Counted from the stretch's first letter, positions 37,206 through 49,449 are shown. The stretch is 64,000 nucleotides of DNA from Mumia quercus (GCF_025506335.1 NZ_JANZYO010000002.1:46211-110210); one strand, 5' to 3'. Program-made: numbers and translations. The notes: generated from the letters alone by a model not told the origin.

Positions 37206-37501
37206 TCTGGTGGGCCGTCATCGCGGCATCGCTCGCGTGCTACGGGCTGAAGCTCGCCGGGCTCTCCGTCCCCGACCACGTCCTCGAGCACCCGCTGACG
37301 ATCCGGGTCGCGGCGCTGATCCCGGTAGGGCTGCTCGGTGCACTGATCGCCGTCCAGGTCTTCGCGGACGGCCAGTCGCTGGTCGTGGACGCGCGCCTGG
37401 TCGGCGTCGGGGTCGCGGTGCTGCTCCTGCTCGTACGGGCGCCGTTCCTCGTCGTCGTCGGCGCAGCCGCCCTCGCCGCCGCCCTCGTCCGCCTCCTCTG
37501 A
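37202..37501 (+). CDS. azlD: AzlD-type branched-chain amino acid exporter subunit
   Basis: A 99-residue partner of AzlC with four hydrophobic segments, starting with GTG in GTGA over the azlC stop. The N-terminus IWWAVIAASLACYGLKLAG and the alternating hydrophobic pattern fit AzlD. Followed by a short hairpin shared with the convergent dapB end. Confidence 0.88.
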   Translation: MIWWAVIAASLACYGLKLAGLSVPDHVLEHPLTIRVAALIPVGLLGALIAVQVFADGQSLVVDARLVGVGVAVLLLLVRAPFLVVVGAAALAAALVRLL

Positions 37502-37525
37502 GCCCGCCCGTCGCCTCGGATGCGG

Positions 37526-39434
<1,909 letters not shown>

Positions 39435-39594
39435 TCGGTGGTACGGTCGGTGTAGTTGTTGCAATGCCGTCACGCCGCAGAATCGAATGCAAGACCCTCG
39501 TTCTCGAGGCCTCTCGTTCTTCTCCCAGGTTGAGGTGATCGCGACACCAAGCCGCACGCGAACGTCGCGTGTGCACGACCGAAGGAGAAACATC
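39435..39594 (+). promoter_or_regulatory. Long 5' leader region of cspA
   Basis: The 160 nt before cspA hold no gene. A small hairpin CCTCG-TTCT-CGAGG lies near 39496-39509, and GAAGGAG at 39581-39587 is the ribosome site. Long leaders that refold with temperature are known for cold-shock genes. I could not place promoter hexamers with confidence. Confidence 0.4.
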
Positions 39595-39798
39595 ATGGCG
39601 ACAGGCACCGTTAAGTGGTTCAACGCTGACAAGGGCTTCGGCTTCATCGCGCCGGACGGCGGCGGCGAGGACCTCTTCGCGCACTACAGCGCGATCGCGG
39701 CCTCCGGCTTCCGCTCGCTCGACGAGGGCCAGAAGGTCGAGTTCGACGTCGAGCAGGGCCAGAAGGGCCTGCAGGCGGCCAACATCCGCCCGCTCTGA
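39595..39798 (+). CDS. cspA: Cold-shock protein
   Basis: A 67-residue CSD protein with RNP1 KGFGFI (residues 16-21) and RNP2 DLFAHYS (31-37; usual form VFVHFS). It acts as an RNA chaperone. GAAGGAG lies 7 nt before the ATG. Followed by a strong terminator, so it is monocistronic. Confidence 0.95.
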   Translation: MATGTVKWFNADKGFGFIAPDGGGEDLFAHYSAIAASGFRSLDEGQKVEFDVEQGQKGLQAANIRPL

Positions 39799-39825
39799 CT
39801 CCGGCGCGGCCCAGCCGCGTACGAC

Positions 39826-39862
39826 GAGAGCCCCCGCTTCCCTCTGGGAGGCGGGGGCTCTC
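39826..39862 (+). terminator. Terminator of cspA
   Basis: GAGAGCCCCCGC (39826-39837) pairs perfectly with 39851-39862, with an inner CCC-TCT-GGG extension of the stem. It lies 27 nt after the cspA stop. The following bases are GCGTGTCTGTG, with only a weak U-rich tail. Confidence 0.75.
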
Positions 39863-39886
39863 GCGTGTCTGTGCGTCGGCGGGGCG

Positions 39887-40201
39887 TCAGCGACCCACGC
39901 TCAGCGGAGCGGCGTCGGGGTCGACGGCCTCGATGATCGCGCGCACCCGCTCGTTGTCACCTTCCAGGCACGCCACCTCGAAGTTGCCGACGGGCACGCG
40001 TCGCGACCCGATCCAGGTGTCGATCCCCTCCGCGCGGAGCGCGGCCAGGATCGGGGCACAGCTGCGTCCCTCCCCCGGGCTCCAGGCGGCGATGCGCGGG
40101 CGTTCGGGGCGGTCGTCGCTCAGTCCCATCCGACTCAGGTCACGCGGCTGGCGGCGTGACCTGCTGGAGGCTGACCTGACTGGATCAGGATGGTCGTTCA
40201 T
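39887..40201 (-). CDS. DUF2007-like small protein
   Basis: The C-terminal ~75 residues (CAPILAALRAEGIDTWIGSRRVPVGNFEVACLEGDNERVRAIIE, seen in parts such as LRAEGIDTWIGSRR) have the DUF2007 ferredoxin-like pattern. The start is uncertain: ATG 40201 (104 aa) includes a low-complexity Ser/Arg leader; ATG 40129 (80 aa) begins at MGLSDDRPERPRI. Neither has a good ribosome site. Convergent with cspA. Function unknown. Confidence 0.6.
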   Translation of the reverse strand: MNDHPDPVRSASSRSRRQPRDLSRMGLSDDRPERPRIAAWSPGEGRSCAPILAALRAEGIDTWIGSRRVPVGNFEVACLEGDNERVRAIIEAVDPDAAPLSVGR

Positions 40202-40287
40202 CGGGGGCACCGACTCTCCACTTGCCGGCGACGCGCCCAGGTGAGCACGTCGAACCGGTACCTCCACTGTACGCCACCCCGCCCACG

Positions 40288-41517
40288 TCAGGACTCGATC
40301 GAGCCGCCCTCCACGATCTGGCGCGTGAGGTCGAGAGCGGTCCACAGCTCCGCGTACGAGGTGGTCAGCGGCGAGAGGCCGAGCCGGATCATGTCAGGGT
40401 TGCGGAAGTCCGGGATCACCTTCGCCGCGTACATCGCGTCGGCGACCTCGCGGGCCCGCGGCCCCTGCACCGTGACGTGCCCGCCCCGTCGCGCGGGATC
40501 GCGCGGCGACGCGATCGTGAACCCGTGCGGGACGAGCCAGGCGTCTGCCAGCGCGACGCAGTGCTCGGTGAGCGCGACCGCCTTCTCGCGGATCGCCTTG
40601 ATCCCCGCCTCGGCCACCAACGACACCGAGGCGTCCACGGCGACGATCCCGGGCACGTACGCCGTACCGGACAGCATCGCCCGGATCGACCGGTCCGCCT
40701 CGTACGACGGCCCCATCGCGAAGCGGTCGGAGCTGCTCCACCAGCCGGTGATCGGCTGGCTCACCGCGCCCAGGTGGCGCTCGGCGACGTAGACGAACGC
40801 GGGTGCGCCCGGGCCCGCGTTGAGGTACTTGTACGTGCAGCCCACCGCCAGGTCCACACCGAGCGCGTCGAGCTCGAGGGGGATGACGCCGGCGGAGTGG
40901 CAGAGGTCCCAGATCACGACCGCGCCTACCGCGTGCACCTGCTCGGTGACCGCCGCCATGTCGAGCAGCACGCCCGAGCGGTAGTCGACGTGGCTCAGCA
41001 GGACGACGGCCGTCCGCTCCGACAGCACGTCGTTCAGCTCGGCCCGTGAGACGCCCTCCACCACGTCAGGGCTCAGCCAGCGGACCGTCATCCCGCGCGC
41101 TGCGGCGACGGACTCGACGAGGTACCGGTCGGTCGGGAAGTCGGCGTCGCTCGCAACAACCTCGGTCCGACCCTCGCGCAGGCCGCACGCGGCGTGGAGC
41201 GCCTTGAACAGGTTGACCGAGGTCGACTCGGCGATGACCGTCTGACCCGCGGCGGCCCCGAGGCACGCCTCAGCGAGACGGTCGCCGACCTGCTCGGGCA
41301 GGTCGAGCCAGCCGTCCTCCCAGCTGCGGATCAGCCGCTGGCCCCACTCGTGGCGCAGGAGGGACTCGACCCGCTCCAGCGTCCGGCGCGGGGGTCGGCC
41401 GAGGGAGTTGCCGTCGAGGTAGGCGACGGGGTCGTCTCCGAGGAGGAACTCGTCGCGGTACGCCGCCAGCGGGTCGGCGAGGTCCAGCGCGACGGCGTCG
41501 TCGTACGTGAGCGTCAT
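40288..41517 (-). CDS. kynU: Kynureninase
   Basis: A 409-residue fold type I PLP enzyme. DGNSLGRPPRRT near 36, ESTSVNLFKAL near 98 and the PLP Lys of GCTYKYLNAGPGAP near 228 define KynU. It cleaves kynurenine (or 3-hydroxykynurenine) to anthranilate derivatives and alanine. Its ATG overlaps the stop of a cation P-type ATPase gene (ATGA). No tryptophan dioxygenase or formamidase gene lies in the window. Confidence 0.92.
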   Translation of the reverse strand: MTLTYDDAVALDLADPLAAYRDEFLLGDDPVAYLDGNSLGRPPRRTLERVESLLRHEWGQRLIRSWEDGWLDLPEQVGDRLAEACLGAAAGQTVIAESTSVNLFKALHAACGLREGRTEVVASDADFPTDRYLVESVAAARGMTVRWLSPDVVEGVSRAELNDVLSERTAVVLLSHVDYRSGVLLDMAAVTEQVHAVGAVVIWDLCHSAGVIPLELDALGVDLAVGCTYKYLNAGPGAPAFVYVAERHLGAVSQPITGWWSSSDRFAMGPSYEADRSIRAMLSGTAYVPGIVAVDASVSLVAEAGIKAIREKAVALTEHCVALADAWLVPHGFTIASPRDPARRGGHVTVQGPRAREVADAMYAAKVIPDFRNPDMIRLGLSPLTTSYAELWTALDLTRQIVEGGSIES

Positions 41518-44222
41518 GCCCTGATCTCACCATGGGCCCCGCGCCACCGGTCGACCGCCTTGCCCGCCTCGACGAGGAGGAACACCGCGACCGCCAGCGC
41601 AGCCGTGTAGCCCCAGATGTCGAGCCCGATCGGAGCCGAGCCGAACCAGGTGTTCATGAACGGCAGGTAGACGAACGCGAGCTGCGAGACGACCATGGCG
41701 GCCGAGGCGATCCACACGACCTTGTTGCCGCGCAGCACCGCCGGCGTGAGGCTGGAGCGGTCCAGGTACCGACTGTTGAACAGGTACGCCAGCTGGCCGA
41801 GCGCGAGCATCGTCACCGCCGCCGTACGCGCCTCGGCGAGCCGCAGGCCGGCGTCGTACGTGCTCGTGAAGACCAGCAGCGTCGCACCGCCGATGAGCAG
41901 CGACACGACCACGATCCGCCACCCGTACGCGAGGTCGACGACGGACTCCCGCGGGTCGCGCGGAGCACGGTCCATGACCCCGGGCTCGGCACCCTCGTAC
42001 GCCAAGGCGAGCGAGAGCGTGACCGCGGTGACCATGTTGATCCACAGGACCTGCACCGGCTCCAGGGGCAGTGTCATGCCGAAGAGCACGGCGATGAGCA
42101 TGACGAGCGCCTGCGCCCCGTTCGTGGGCAGGAGGAACAGCACCGACTTGCGGACGTTGTCGTAGATCCGCCGGCCTTCCTCGACCGCGCGCTCGATGGT
42201 CGCGAAGTTGTCGTCGGCGAGGACGACGTCGGCGGCCTCCTTGGTGGCCTCCGTGCCCTTGATCCCCATCGCGACGCCGACGTCGGCCTGGGTCAGCGCG
42301 GGCGCGTCGTTGACGCCGTCCCCGGTCATCGCCACGACCTCGCGGTGGTGCTGCAGGGCCGAGACGATGCGAATCTTGTGCTCGGGGCTGGTCCGTGCGT
42401 AGACGTCGACCTCCCGGACGACCTCCCGCAGCTGCTCGGTGCTCATCGCCTCCAGCTCCGCCCCGGTGAGGACGCCGATCCCCTCGCCGTGGACCAGGCC
42501 CATCTCGCGGCCGATCGCGAGCGCGGTCCCGGCGTGGTCGCCGGTGATCATCTTCACCGTGATGCCGGCGCGCCGGCACTTCTCGATCGCGGCGACGGCC
42601 TCCGGCCGGGGCGGGTCGACGATGCCGACGAGCCCGACGATCTCCAGCCCTTCGCTGACGTCCTCGTCGGCGACCCGGTCTCCCGCGGGTGCCGGACCCA
42701 CAGCGGCCGCGAGCACGCGCAGTCCCTGGGCACCGAGGTCGTCGATGTGCTGCTCCCACCACCAGCGGTCGAGCGCCTCGCTCGTGCCGTCGGCGGAGCG
42801 CTGCCGCGCGCACCGGTCGAGGATGCGGTCAGGCGCGCCTTTCACGAGGAGGACGGCCGCCCCTTCGGGGTCGTGGTCCAGGGTCGCCATGTACTTGGTC
42901 TGGGAGTCGAACGGGACCACGTCGACGCGGGCCCAGCCTTCCGCGTCGAACCCTGCCTTGAGCGCGAGCGTCCGGAGCGCGCCGTCGGTCGGCACCCCCA
43001 CGAGTCCCCAGCGCCCGTCCTCGTCCACGCGTACGACGGCGTCGTTGCAGCGCGCCATCACCGTGACGAGGGCCGTGAGGTCGTCGTGCCCGTCGAGGGT
43101 CACCGGAGTGTCGCCGTCACGGATCTCGCCGTCGGGTGCGTACCCGATCCCGGTGACCTCGTACGTGCGGGCGCGCGTCACCACCGTGCGTACCGTCATC
43201 TCGTTCTTGGTGAGCGTGCCGGTCTTGTCCGAGCAGATCGTCGTCACCGAGCCCAGGGTCTCGACGGCCGGCAGCTTGCGGGTGATCGCGCGCTCCCTCG
43301 CCATCTGCTGCACGCCGAGGGCCAAGATGATCGTCACCAGCGCCGGGAGGCCTTCCGGCACAGCGGCCACGGCGAACCCGATCGTCGCGGAGACCAGGTC
43401 GGCTCCCGCGAAGTCGTGCACGACCCGGCCGACGACGACCATGACGACCGCGAGCACGGCGATCAGGAGCGCCAGCGCCTTCCCGAACGCGTCGAGCTGG
43501 CGGCTGAGCGGCGTCTCGAGGGGCTCCACCTCGTCGACGAGCGTCTGGATCTTGCCGACCTCGGTCTGCTGGCCGGTGGCGGTGACAACCCCGCGCGCGC
43601 TGCCCTGGGTGATCAGCGTGCCGGAGAACACCATGTCGGTCCGGTCGCCGACGCCGGCGTCGGCAGCGACGACGTCGGCGTCCTTGGCGGAAGGCACCGA
43701 CTCCCCCGTCAGCGCCGACTCCTCGGCCTGCAGGTTCGAGGCAACCAGCAGCCGCAGATCGGCAGGCACCTTGTCGCCACCCCGCAGGCGTACGACGTCA
43801 CCGGGGACCAGGTCCTCGGCGTCGACGCGCTCCCATCCGCCGTCGCGGCGTACGTCGGCCTGGACGCTGAGCATCGTCCGGATCCCGGCCAGCGCCTTCT
43901 CCGCGCGGCCCTCCTGGATCAGGCCGATCGCCGCGTTGATCACGGCGACCGCGAGGATCACCGTGAAGTCGACCCAGTCACCGAGCGCGGCCTTCGCCGC
44001 CGCAGAGGCGAGCAGGATGTAGATCAGCGTGTCCTGGAACTGCGCCAGCACGCGCCGCCACCACGGCGTCGGCTCAGGAGGCGGCAACCGGTTGGGCCCG
44101 ACCTCCGTGAGCCGCCGCTGCGCCTGCTCACGCGTCAGCCCGTCCCGCGATGTGTCGAGGCGGTCGAGGACCTCGTCGACGGGAGTGGCCCAGACCGGCG
44201 GCTGATCGGTGATCTGCTGCAT
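41514..44222 (-). CDS. Cation-transporting P-type ATPase (type II, Ca2+-ATPase-like)
   Basis: A 902-residue P-type ATPase. Order: cation ATPase N-terminal domain (1-75), TM1-2, actuator with TGES (SALTGESVP near 190), PEGLP in TM4, phosphorylation site SDKTGTLT near 330, hinge [10 protein letters not shown] near 633, and six C-terminal TM helices. This is the P2A/P2B layout (Ca2+ or Mg2+/Na+); the ion is inferred. ATG 44222 is preceded by AAGG only 2 nt away; a GGGGAGGGG lies farther upstream. Confidence 0.9.
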   Translation of the reverse strand: MQQITDQPPVWATPVDEVLDRLDTSRDGLTREQAQRRLTEVGPNRLPPPEPTPWWRRVLAQFQDTLIYILLASAAAKAALGDWVDFTVILAVAVINAAIGLIQEGRAEKALAGIRTMLSVQADVRRDGGWERVDAEDLVPGDVVRLRGGDKVPADLRLLVASNLQAEESALTGESVPSAKDADVVAADAGVGDRTDMVFSGTLITQGSARGVVTATGQQTEVGKIQTLVDEVEPLETPLSRQLDAFGKALALLIAVLAVVMVVVGRVVHDFAGADLVSATIGFAVAAVPEGLPALVTIILALGVQQMARERAITRKLPAVETLGSVTTICSDKTGTLTKNEMTVRTVVTRARTYEVTGIGYAPDGEIRDGDTPVTLDGHDDLTALVTVMARCNDAVVRVDEDGRWGLVGVPTDGALRTLALKAGFDAEGWARVDVVPFDSQTKYMATLDHDPEGAAVLLVKGAPDRILDRCARQRSADGTSEALDRWWWEQHIDDLGAQGLRVLAAAVGPAPAGDRVADEDVSEGLEIVGLVGIVDPPRPEAVAAIEKCRRAGITVKMITGDHAGTALAIGREMGLVHGEGIGVLTGAELEAMSTEQLREVVREVDVYARTSPEHKIRIVSALQHHREVVAMTGDGVNDAPALTQADVGVAMGIKGTEATKEAADVVLADDNFATIERAVEEGRRIYDNVRKSVLFLLPTNGAQALVMLIAVLFGMTLPLEPVQVLWINMVTAVTLSLALAYEGAEPGVMDRAPRDPRESVVDLAYGWRIVVVSLLIGGATLLVFTSTYDAGLRLAEARTAAVTMLALGQLAYLFNSRYLDRSSLTPAVLRGNKVVWIASAAMVVSQLAFVYLPFMNTWFGSAPIGLDIWGYTAALAVAVFLLVEAGKAVDRWRGAHGEIRA

Positions 44223-44246
44223 GCCCTTATCGAACCCCTCCCCGGC

Positions 44247-44291
44247 GGTGCTCGCACCCCGCGCGCCGACGCGCACGGGGTGGCGAGCACC
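44247..44291 (-). terminator. Terminator after the efflux operon
   Basis: GGTGCTCGC at 44247-44255 pairs with 44283-44291, and ACCCCG with CGGGGT at 44276-44281; one bulged G separates the two parts. An inner GCGC/GCGC extension closes the loop. It sits between the ABC permease stop (44310) and the P-type ATPase start. Confidence 0.65.
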
Positions 44292-44309
44292 ACAGGCGTA
44301 CGCCCGGGG

Positions 44310-45506
44310 TCACGGTGTCGCGAGGGCCTCCGTCGGCGACAGCCGGGCGGCGCGCACCGCGGGATAGAGCCCTGCCACTCCCCCGATGAGCAGGGTCGCG
44401 CCGAGCCCGCCGACGGTCGCCCAGACGGGAACGACGGTGATCCATCCCTGGTAGGCGGCGTACGCCGTCGTCACCCCGATCCCGAGCAGCAGCCCCCCGA
44501 ACCCGCCGAGCACGCACAGGAGCTGGGACTCGGCGAGGAACTGGAGCCGGACCTGCCCTCGGGTCGCGCCCATCGAACGCCGCAGCCCGATCTCGGCCCG
44601 GCGCTCGAGGACCGAGATGACCATCGTGTTCGCGACGCCGACGCCACCGACCAGCAGGGCGACTCCCCCGAGGCCGAGGAGGAGCGCGCTCAGCGTCTTG
44701 TCGGACGCCTGCTGGGCGGCCAGCGCGTCCGACGGCCGGGACACCTCGACCTCGCTCGGGACCTGCGGGTTCGCGGTCGCGGCGAGGACGTCGCGGACCG
44801 CCTCCACGGAGTCCTCGTCGGCGCGGGTGTAGACGGTCGTCGGATAGCCGTCGAAGCCGAGCCGCGCCTCCGCCACCGGCCAGCCAACGAGGGCCGACAT
44901 GTCGAGCTCCGGGGTGAGGGCGGAGGAGCGAAGGATGCCCACCACGGTGAACCACAGGTCGCCGAGCCACACCCGGACGTCCGGCCCCGGTGCGGTCACC
45001 CCCAGACGGTCCGCCGCCGCGCTGCCCAGGACAACCGCCGGGTAGCGTGCGGTCGCGGAATTGAGCCAGGCTCCGGCGGCGACGCTCGCGCCCGCCGTCT
45101 CGAGCAGATCGGTGCGGGCCGCCCGGACGGAGATGCCGCCGGACTCCTCCTCCGGAACGAGATCGTTGCGATAGACGTCGGCGTCGAGGGTCGCGGTCGC
45201 ACTCGCCGAGCTGACAGGGCCGATGCGAGTGATCATCGCGACGGCGTCGTCGGGCAGGTGCGAGGAGTCCCCGAACAGGGTCTCTCCCGGCCCCACGGTC
45301 AGAAGGTTCGTCCCGAGCGCGTCGAGCTGTCGGTCGAGGTCCGCGCGGCTCGACGACGAGATGCCCACGACGGCGAGCATCGCGGCGATCCCGATCGCGA
45401 TCCCGAGGGCGCTGAGGACCACCCGGAGTGGCCGCGCAACCAGGCCCGACGCCCCGACGCGGACGACGTCGCGGACCCGCATCCGGGCCGGCCGCAGCGC
45501 GCTCAT
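44310..45506 (-). CDS. MacB-type ABC transporter permease
   Basis: A 398-residue permease: TM1 ([19 protein letters not shown]), a MacB periplasmic core domain (50-265) and three FtsX-type TM helices at the C-terminus, with [23 protein letters not shown] near 305, the typical FtsX/MacB coupling helix. It probably drives export with the ATPase and the adaptor upstream. ATGA overlap with the ATPase. Confidence 0.9.
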   Translation of the reverse strand: MSALRPARMRVRDVVRVGASGLVARPLRVVLSALGIAIGIAAMLAVVGISSSSRADLDRQLDALGTNLLTVGPGETLFGDSSHLPDDAVAMITRIGPVSSASATATLDADVYRNDLVPEEESGGISVRAARTDLLETAGASVAAGAWLNSATARYPAVVLGSAAADRLGVTAPGPDVRVWLGDLWFTVVGILRSSALTPELDMSALVGWPVAEARLGFDGYPTTVYTRADEDSVEAVRDVLAATANPQVPSEVEVSRPSDALAAQQASDKTLSALLLGLGGVALLVGGVGVANTMVISVLERRAEIGLRRSMGATRGQVRLQFLAESQLLCVLGGFGGLLLGIGVTTAYAAYQGWITVVPVWATVGGLGATLLIGGVAGLYPAVRAARLSPTEALATP

Positions 45507-46222
45507 CGCGCCACCGCCGTGGACCGCGGCACCGCCGTGGACGATGCCACCCCCATGGCCGTCACGAGCCGTCCGTCGCGCATCTCGACATAACGCGGGA
45601 CGCTCCCCGCGATGTCGCGGTCGTGGGTGATCACGACGACGGTCGTGCCCCCGGCGTGCAGCTCGCGGAGCAGATCCATGACCACCGCGCCGGACGCGGA
45701 GTCGAGGTTGCCCGTCGGCTCGTCGGCCAGCAGCAGCGCCGGCTCCGCGACGACCGCACGCGCGATCGCGACCCGCTGCCGTTCTCCCCCGGACAGCTGG
45801 TGCGGCCGGTGGCCGAGCCGGTGCGCCAGCCCCACCCGCTCGAGCGCGGCCGCGGCTCGCCGCCGGCGCTCCTTCCGGGCGACCCCGAGATAGAGGAGGC
45901 CGTCGGCGACCCCGTCGAGCGCCGCCACCCCGGGAGCGAGGTGGAACTGCTGGAAGACGAAGCCGATCCGCCGCGCCCGGAGCGCGGACAGCTGCCCGTC
46001 GGACAGCCGTGCGACGTCATGACCGTCGATCTCGACCGTGCCGCTCGTCGGCCGGTCCAGCGTCCCCAGCAGGTGCAGCATGGTCGATTTGCCCGACCCC
46101 GACGGCCCGACGATGGCGAGCATCTCGCCGCGCGCGACTCGGAGCGTGACTCCGCCGAGGGCCGTCACCCCGCCGCCATACGTCTTCGCGACGTCGCGAG
46201 CGTCGACGATCCAGCGGCTCAT
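45503..46222 (-). CDS. MacB-type ABC transporter ATP-binding protein
   Basis: A 239-residue ATPase of the LolD/MacB type: Walker [10 protein letters not shown] near 39, signature [14 protein letters not shown] near 143, Walker [14 protein letters not shown] near 162, and [11 protein letters not shown]. The last ~20 residues ([13 protein letters not shown]) are an extra tail. Overlaps the adaptor gene (ATGA) and the permease gene. Confidence 0.92.
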   Translation of the reverse strand: MSRWIVDARDVAKTYGGGVTALGGVTLRVARGEMLAIVGPSGSGKSTMLHLLGTLDRPTSGTVEIDGHDVARLSDGQLSALRARRIGFVFQQFHLAPGVAALDGVADGLLYLGVARKERRRRAAAALERVGLAHRLGHRPHQLSGGERQRVAIARAVVAEPALLLADEPTGNLDSASGAVVMDLLRELHAGGTTVVVITHDRDIAGSVPRYVEMRDGRLVTAMGVASSTAVPRSTAVAR

Positions 46223-47280
46223 GTCGGGACCACCACCGTCGTTCCCTCCGCGATCGCGTCCCCGGACACCTCCACCTGTCCGTCGGCGAACAACCCGACC
46301 TCGACCGCGACGTACGCGCTCGTGCCGTCGTCGCCGACCACCTCCAGGCCGTATCCGCCCTCGGCGAGCGCGAGCAGCGCGTTCACAGGGACGGCCAGGA
46401 CGTCCTTGCGCTCGTCGGACACCAGCGTGACGTCGACCGGCGCTGCGTCGAGCCGGCCGAGCGCCTGCTTCCTGGCTACCCGCACGGTGACGGGGATCGT
46501 GGTCGTCGACTCTGAACCCGCCTCGTCGCCTCCCTGCTCCGTAGCCACCGTGCCGACGTCGGTCACGCGACCCGGGACGGTCGCCCCACCGGGAAGCGTC
46601 ACGGTCACCCGGTCTCCCTCGCTCACGGAGGCCTGGTCCTCGGCGTCGAGGTCGACCGCGACCGAGCGACGGATCCCGGTGGTGGTCATCACCGGGCCGC
46701 TGGCCGGATCTCCGACGTCGCCCTGGTGCGAGGCCACCCGGACCGCCCCGTCGGACACCACGACGGCGCCGATCTCGACGCGTCCGGTCTCCTCGACGCC
46801 CACGTCGTCCTGCCACTGCTCGACCGCGTCGGCGGTGGCGTCGGTGTACTCCTCGTCGACCGTGAACCCGTCGTACCCCAGCGCGGCGAGGTTCCGCTCG
46901 AGCTGCTCGACGTCCTTGCCCTCAACCCCTTCCGACAGCACCCGGTACACCGGCACCGTGCCGTAGAGCAGGACCACGGGGCTGGCGTCGACCTCGTACA
47001 GGCGCTCGCCGCGCGCAACCACCTTCCCCTCCGCCCGCAGCCACGTGAGCGTGCCGCCGGAGCGTGACGACACCGTGGTCGCCGAGCCGTAGCCAAGCGT
47101 GCCGTCAACGGTCTCGGTGGCCGTCAACGTCGTGCGGACGATCTCGGCGGTAGCGGCCGTAGTGGGCTCCTCGGACGCCGGTTGTGCATCGTCTCCGCCG
47201 TAGCCGACCGCGGCCGCCGTCGCTCCCGCGATCCCGAGCCCCGCGCCCGCGGCCACCGCAACCCGCGTCAGGCGCCTCAT
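46219..47280 (-). CDS. MacA-like efflux adaptor with peptidoglycan-binding-like insert
   Basis: A 353-residue exported protein: an N-terminal signal/TM segment ([25 protein letters not shown]), the adaptor barrel-sandwich pieces ([22 protein letters not shown]) and a PGBD-like insert ([26 protein letters not shown]) near 120-145. The C-terminal beta barrel ends in [18 protein letters not shown]. It links the ABC pump to the cell wall in Gram-positives. ATGA overlap with the lipoprotein gene. Confidence 0.82.
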   Translation of the reverse strand: MRRLTRVAVAAGAGLGIAGATAAAVGYGGDDAQPASEEPTTAATAEIVRTTLTATETVDGTLGYGSATTVSSRSGGTLTWLRAEGKVVARGERLYEVDASPVVLLYGTVPVYRVLSEGVEGKDVEQLERNLAALGYDGFTVDEEYTDATADAVEQWQDDVGVEETGRVEIGAVVVSDGAVRVASHQGDVGDPASGPVMTTTGIRRSVAVDLDAEDQASVSEGDRVTVTLPGGATVPGRVTDVGTVATEQGGDEAGSESTTTIPVTVRVARKQALGRLDAAPVDVTLVSDERKDVLAVPVNALLALAEGGYGLEVVGDDGTSAYVAVEVGLFADGQVEVSGDAIAEGTTVVVPT

Positions 47281-47873
47281 GCCGAGGAGCCGTTCGTCTC
47301 GCCCCGCGCCCCGGGCTGAAGCTCCGCGCACGCCTCGAGCGCCTTCTCGGTCTTGTCGTCGTCCTGGAACCGGTGCAGCATGGGGCCGCCGTCGGCCTTC
47401 GGGTCCTCCATCGGGACCCCGTGCTCGCGCATGCACGCGGCGAACGTCCGCATCTCCTCGAGCTCTTCCTTGGACGGCTTGTGCGGCTTGCCATCCCCTG
47501 GCGCCAGCGCGCGGCAGGCCTCCATCGCCTTCTCGAGCGTGGCCCGGCTGGGTCCCTTGCCCTTCTCGCTCTTGATCGTGATCCGCGGTCGCTTCCCGTC
47601 CTTGCCGGGCTTCGGGTCCTCCATCGGGACGCCGTGCTCGCGCATGCAGTCCGCGAACTCGAGCGCCTTCTCCTCGTCGGTCTTGCCGTTGTCGGCGTTG
47701 GTCCCGTCGGTGCCGTCAGAGCTCGTGCCGTCGACCGACGCGACCGGGTCGTCGCCCCCGTCGGCGGTGCCACCGCACGCGCCGACCACGAGCATGACGA
47801 GGAGTGCGATCGGGACGGCCAGCAGCCGACTCGCAGAGTGCCCTCCACTGGAGGGTCGTGCTGTCGTGTTCAT
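47277..47873 (-). CDS. Lipoprotein with duplicated CMREHGVPMEDPK module
   Basis: A 198-residue predicted lipoprotein: basic N-terminus, hydrophobic helix and lipobox LVVGAC near 28-33. The mature part holds two copies of a Cys-containing module, each starting FA-x-CMREHGVPMEDPK and ending with a second Cys (MEACRALAP, LEACAELQP), joined by a Lys-rich linker. This module is seen next to ABC efflux adaptors in actinobacteria. Two Cys per copy could bind a metal or form disulfides. No strong ribosome site is visible before the ATG. Confidence 0.8.
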   Translation of the reverse strand: MNTTARPSSGGHSASRLLAVPIALLVMLVVGACGGTADGGDDPVASVDGTSSDGTDGTNADNGKTDEEKALEFADCMREHGVPMEDPKPGKDGKRPRITIKSEKGKGPSRATLEKAMEACRALAPGDGKPHKPSKEELEEMRTFAACMREHGVPMEDPKADGGPMLHRFQDDDKTEKALEACAELQPGARGETNGSSA

Positions 47874-47905
47874 ACCGGGAGCGTGGCGGTGCCGCCTCGC
47901 TGCTC

Positions 47906-47932
47906 CCTCAGGACGACCTCAAGGTCTCCTCA
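47906..47932. promoter_or_regulatory. Three CCTCA direct repeats at 11-bp period
   Basis: CCTCA occurs at 47906, 47917 and 47928, exactly one helical turn apart. The array overlaps the stop of the kinase gene and lies 33-60 nt before the lipoprotein start, where an internal promoter would be. OmpR-family regulators bind such repeats. The likely binder is the response regulator at 49446. Confidence 0.55.
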
Positions 47933-49449
47933 GAGTCCTGGTGACGAGGCAGGACCACGCGGAAGGTCGCTCCGTGCGGCGCCGTACGGAGGAGCGCGAC
48001 TGCTCCACCGTGCGCCGTCGCGATCGCCGCCACGATCGAGAGTCCAAGTCCGGCACCACCTCCGGCGCCGCGGACCCGGCTCCGGTCCGGCCGGTAGAGG
48101 CGATCGAAGATCCTCGTCGCGTGCTCGGCCGCCACGCCCGCGCCGTCGTCGCGCACCTCGAGGAACACCGTCGGGCCCTCGGGCCGCGTCCCGACTGCTG
48201 CCTGGCAGGTGCCTGCGCCTTGTCCCGCTCCGCCCGGTCCCCGGCCGGTGCGGACCGTCACGACCGCCGCCGGAGCGGTGTGCTCGAGCGCGTTCGCGAC
48301 GAGGTTGGTGGCGACCTGCCGTAGCCGGGCCTCGTCTCCGGCCACCAGCACCGGTTCGCCACCGTCGACGTCCATCTCGAGGCCGATCCGGCGACCGGGA
48401 CACCGCGCACGGGCGTCGCGCACCACGTCCGCGGCGACGGTGACGAGGTCGACCCTCTCCCGTGCCGCCGGCCGCCGCTCGTCCAGTGCGGCGAGGACGA
48501 GCATGTCGTCGACCAGCGACCCCATCCGGGCCGCCTCGTCCTCGATCCTGCGCATCGCGGCGTCGAGCTCCGGCCCGGGCGGGGCGCCGCCTCGGCGGTA
48601 GAGCTCCGCGAACCCGCGGATCGAGGTCAACGGCGTCCGCAGCTCGTGGGAGGCGTCCGCCACGAACGCCCGCAGGCGTTTCTCGGAGGTTTCCCGGGCC
48701 GTCAGGGCGCCGTGTAGCCGTCCGAGCATGGTGTTGAGCGCGAGCCCGAGGCGTCCCGGCTCGGTGTGCGGGTCGGTGTCCGGCACCCTGGCCTCGAGCG
48801 CCCCGCCCGCGATCGCCACAGCCGTCGTCTCCATCCGCGTGAGGGGACGTAGCCCGACCCGGACGACCGCCAGCGCGACGCCGGCGATGAGCACGACCGC
48901 CGCGATGCTCACGGCGAGCCCGGTCCAGAGCAAGCGGGTCACCGTGGCCTCCACGTCCGACAGGGAGGCCGCCACGGCGAGGTACTCGCCGCTCGGCAGG
49001 GCGGAGATCGACATCCTCCACGGGGCGCCCCCCTCAACGTCGTCGACGGTGAACGTGTCGTCTCCCACCCGGTCGGCGAGCGCGTGGGCCGATGGGAGCC
49101 GTGGACCGCCCTCGCCCGCACCGCCGACCAGCGGAGTCCCGTGCCCGTCGGAGCGCACGTGCACCAGCCGGAGGGTCTCGCCCACGATGTCGTCGACCGT
49201 CATCCTGAGCGACGGCATCGGGTCCGCCGAGGGTGCCGACGCCGAGAAGCGCTGCTGAACGACGACCTGTCCTCCCGTCACCCGCTCCACCTGGGCGTCG
49301 ACCCGATCGGTGAGGTAGCCGCGCAGGAGCGCCGTGCCGAGCAGCGTCACCACGACCATGGCCGCCCCGGCCGCCACCACGACGACCGCCGTCATCCGGG
49401 AACGGACGGTCCACGACCGCCACGGCCGGGGGCGTGCCGTCACGTTCAC
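47908..49449 (-). CDS. Sensor histidine kinase
   Basis: A 513-residue sensor. TM1 at about 18-40, an extracytoplasmic domain to about 160, TM2 (LAVSIAAVVLIAGVALAVV) near 170, HAMP, DHp with H-box DASHELRTPLTSIRG near 265 and HATPase with N-box NLVANALEHT, G1 DDGAGV and GAGLGLSIVAAI. Phosphorylates the regulator at 49446, with which it overlaps by GTGA. The sensed signal is unknown; efflux genes follow directly. Confidence 0.9.
   Translation of the reverse strand: MNVTARPRPWRSWTVRSRMTAVVVVAAGAAMVVVTLLGTALLRGYLTDRVDAQVERVTGGQVVVQQRFSASAPSADPMPSLRMTVDDIVGETLRLVHVRSDGHGTPLVGGAGEGGPRLPSAHALADRVGDDTFTVDDVEGGAPWRMSISALPSGEYLAVAASLSDVEATVTRLLWTGLAVSIAAVVLIAGVALAVVRVGLRPLTRMETTAVAIAGGALEARVPDTDPHTEPGRLGLALNTMLGRLHGALTARETSEKRLRAFVADASHELRTPLTSIRGFAELYRRGGAPPGPELDAAMRRIEDEAARMGSLVDDMLVLAALDERRPAARERVDLVTVAADVVRDARARCPGRRIGLEMDVDGGEPVLVAGDEARLRQVATNLVANALEHTAPAAVVTVRTGRGPGGAGQGAGTCQAAVGTRPEGPTVFLEVRDDGAGVAAEHATRIFDRLYRPDRSRVRGAGGGAGLGLSIVAAIATAHGGAVALLRTAPHGATFRVVLPRHQDSEETLRSS

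Noticed and set aside
41532..45593. Open frame of 1353 codons on the plus strand opposite the P-type ATPase and ABC permease
   Set aside because: It is the antisense shadow of two conserved genes; its protein is Arg/Asp/His-rich with no domain, as expected from GC-rich third positions.
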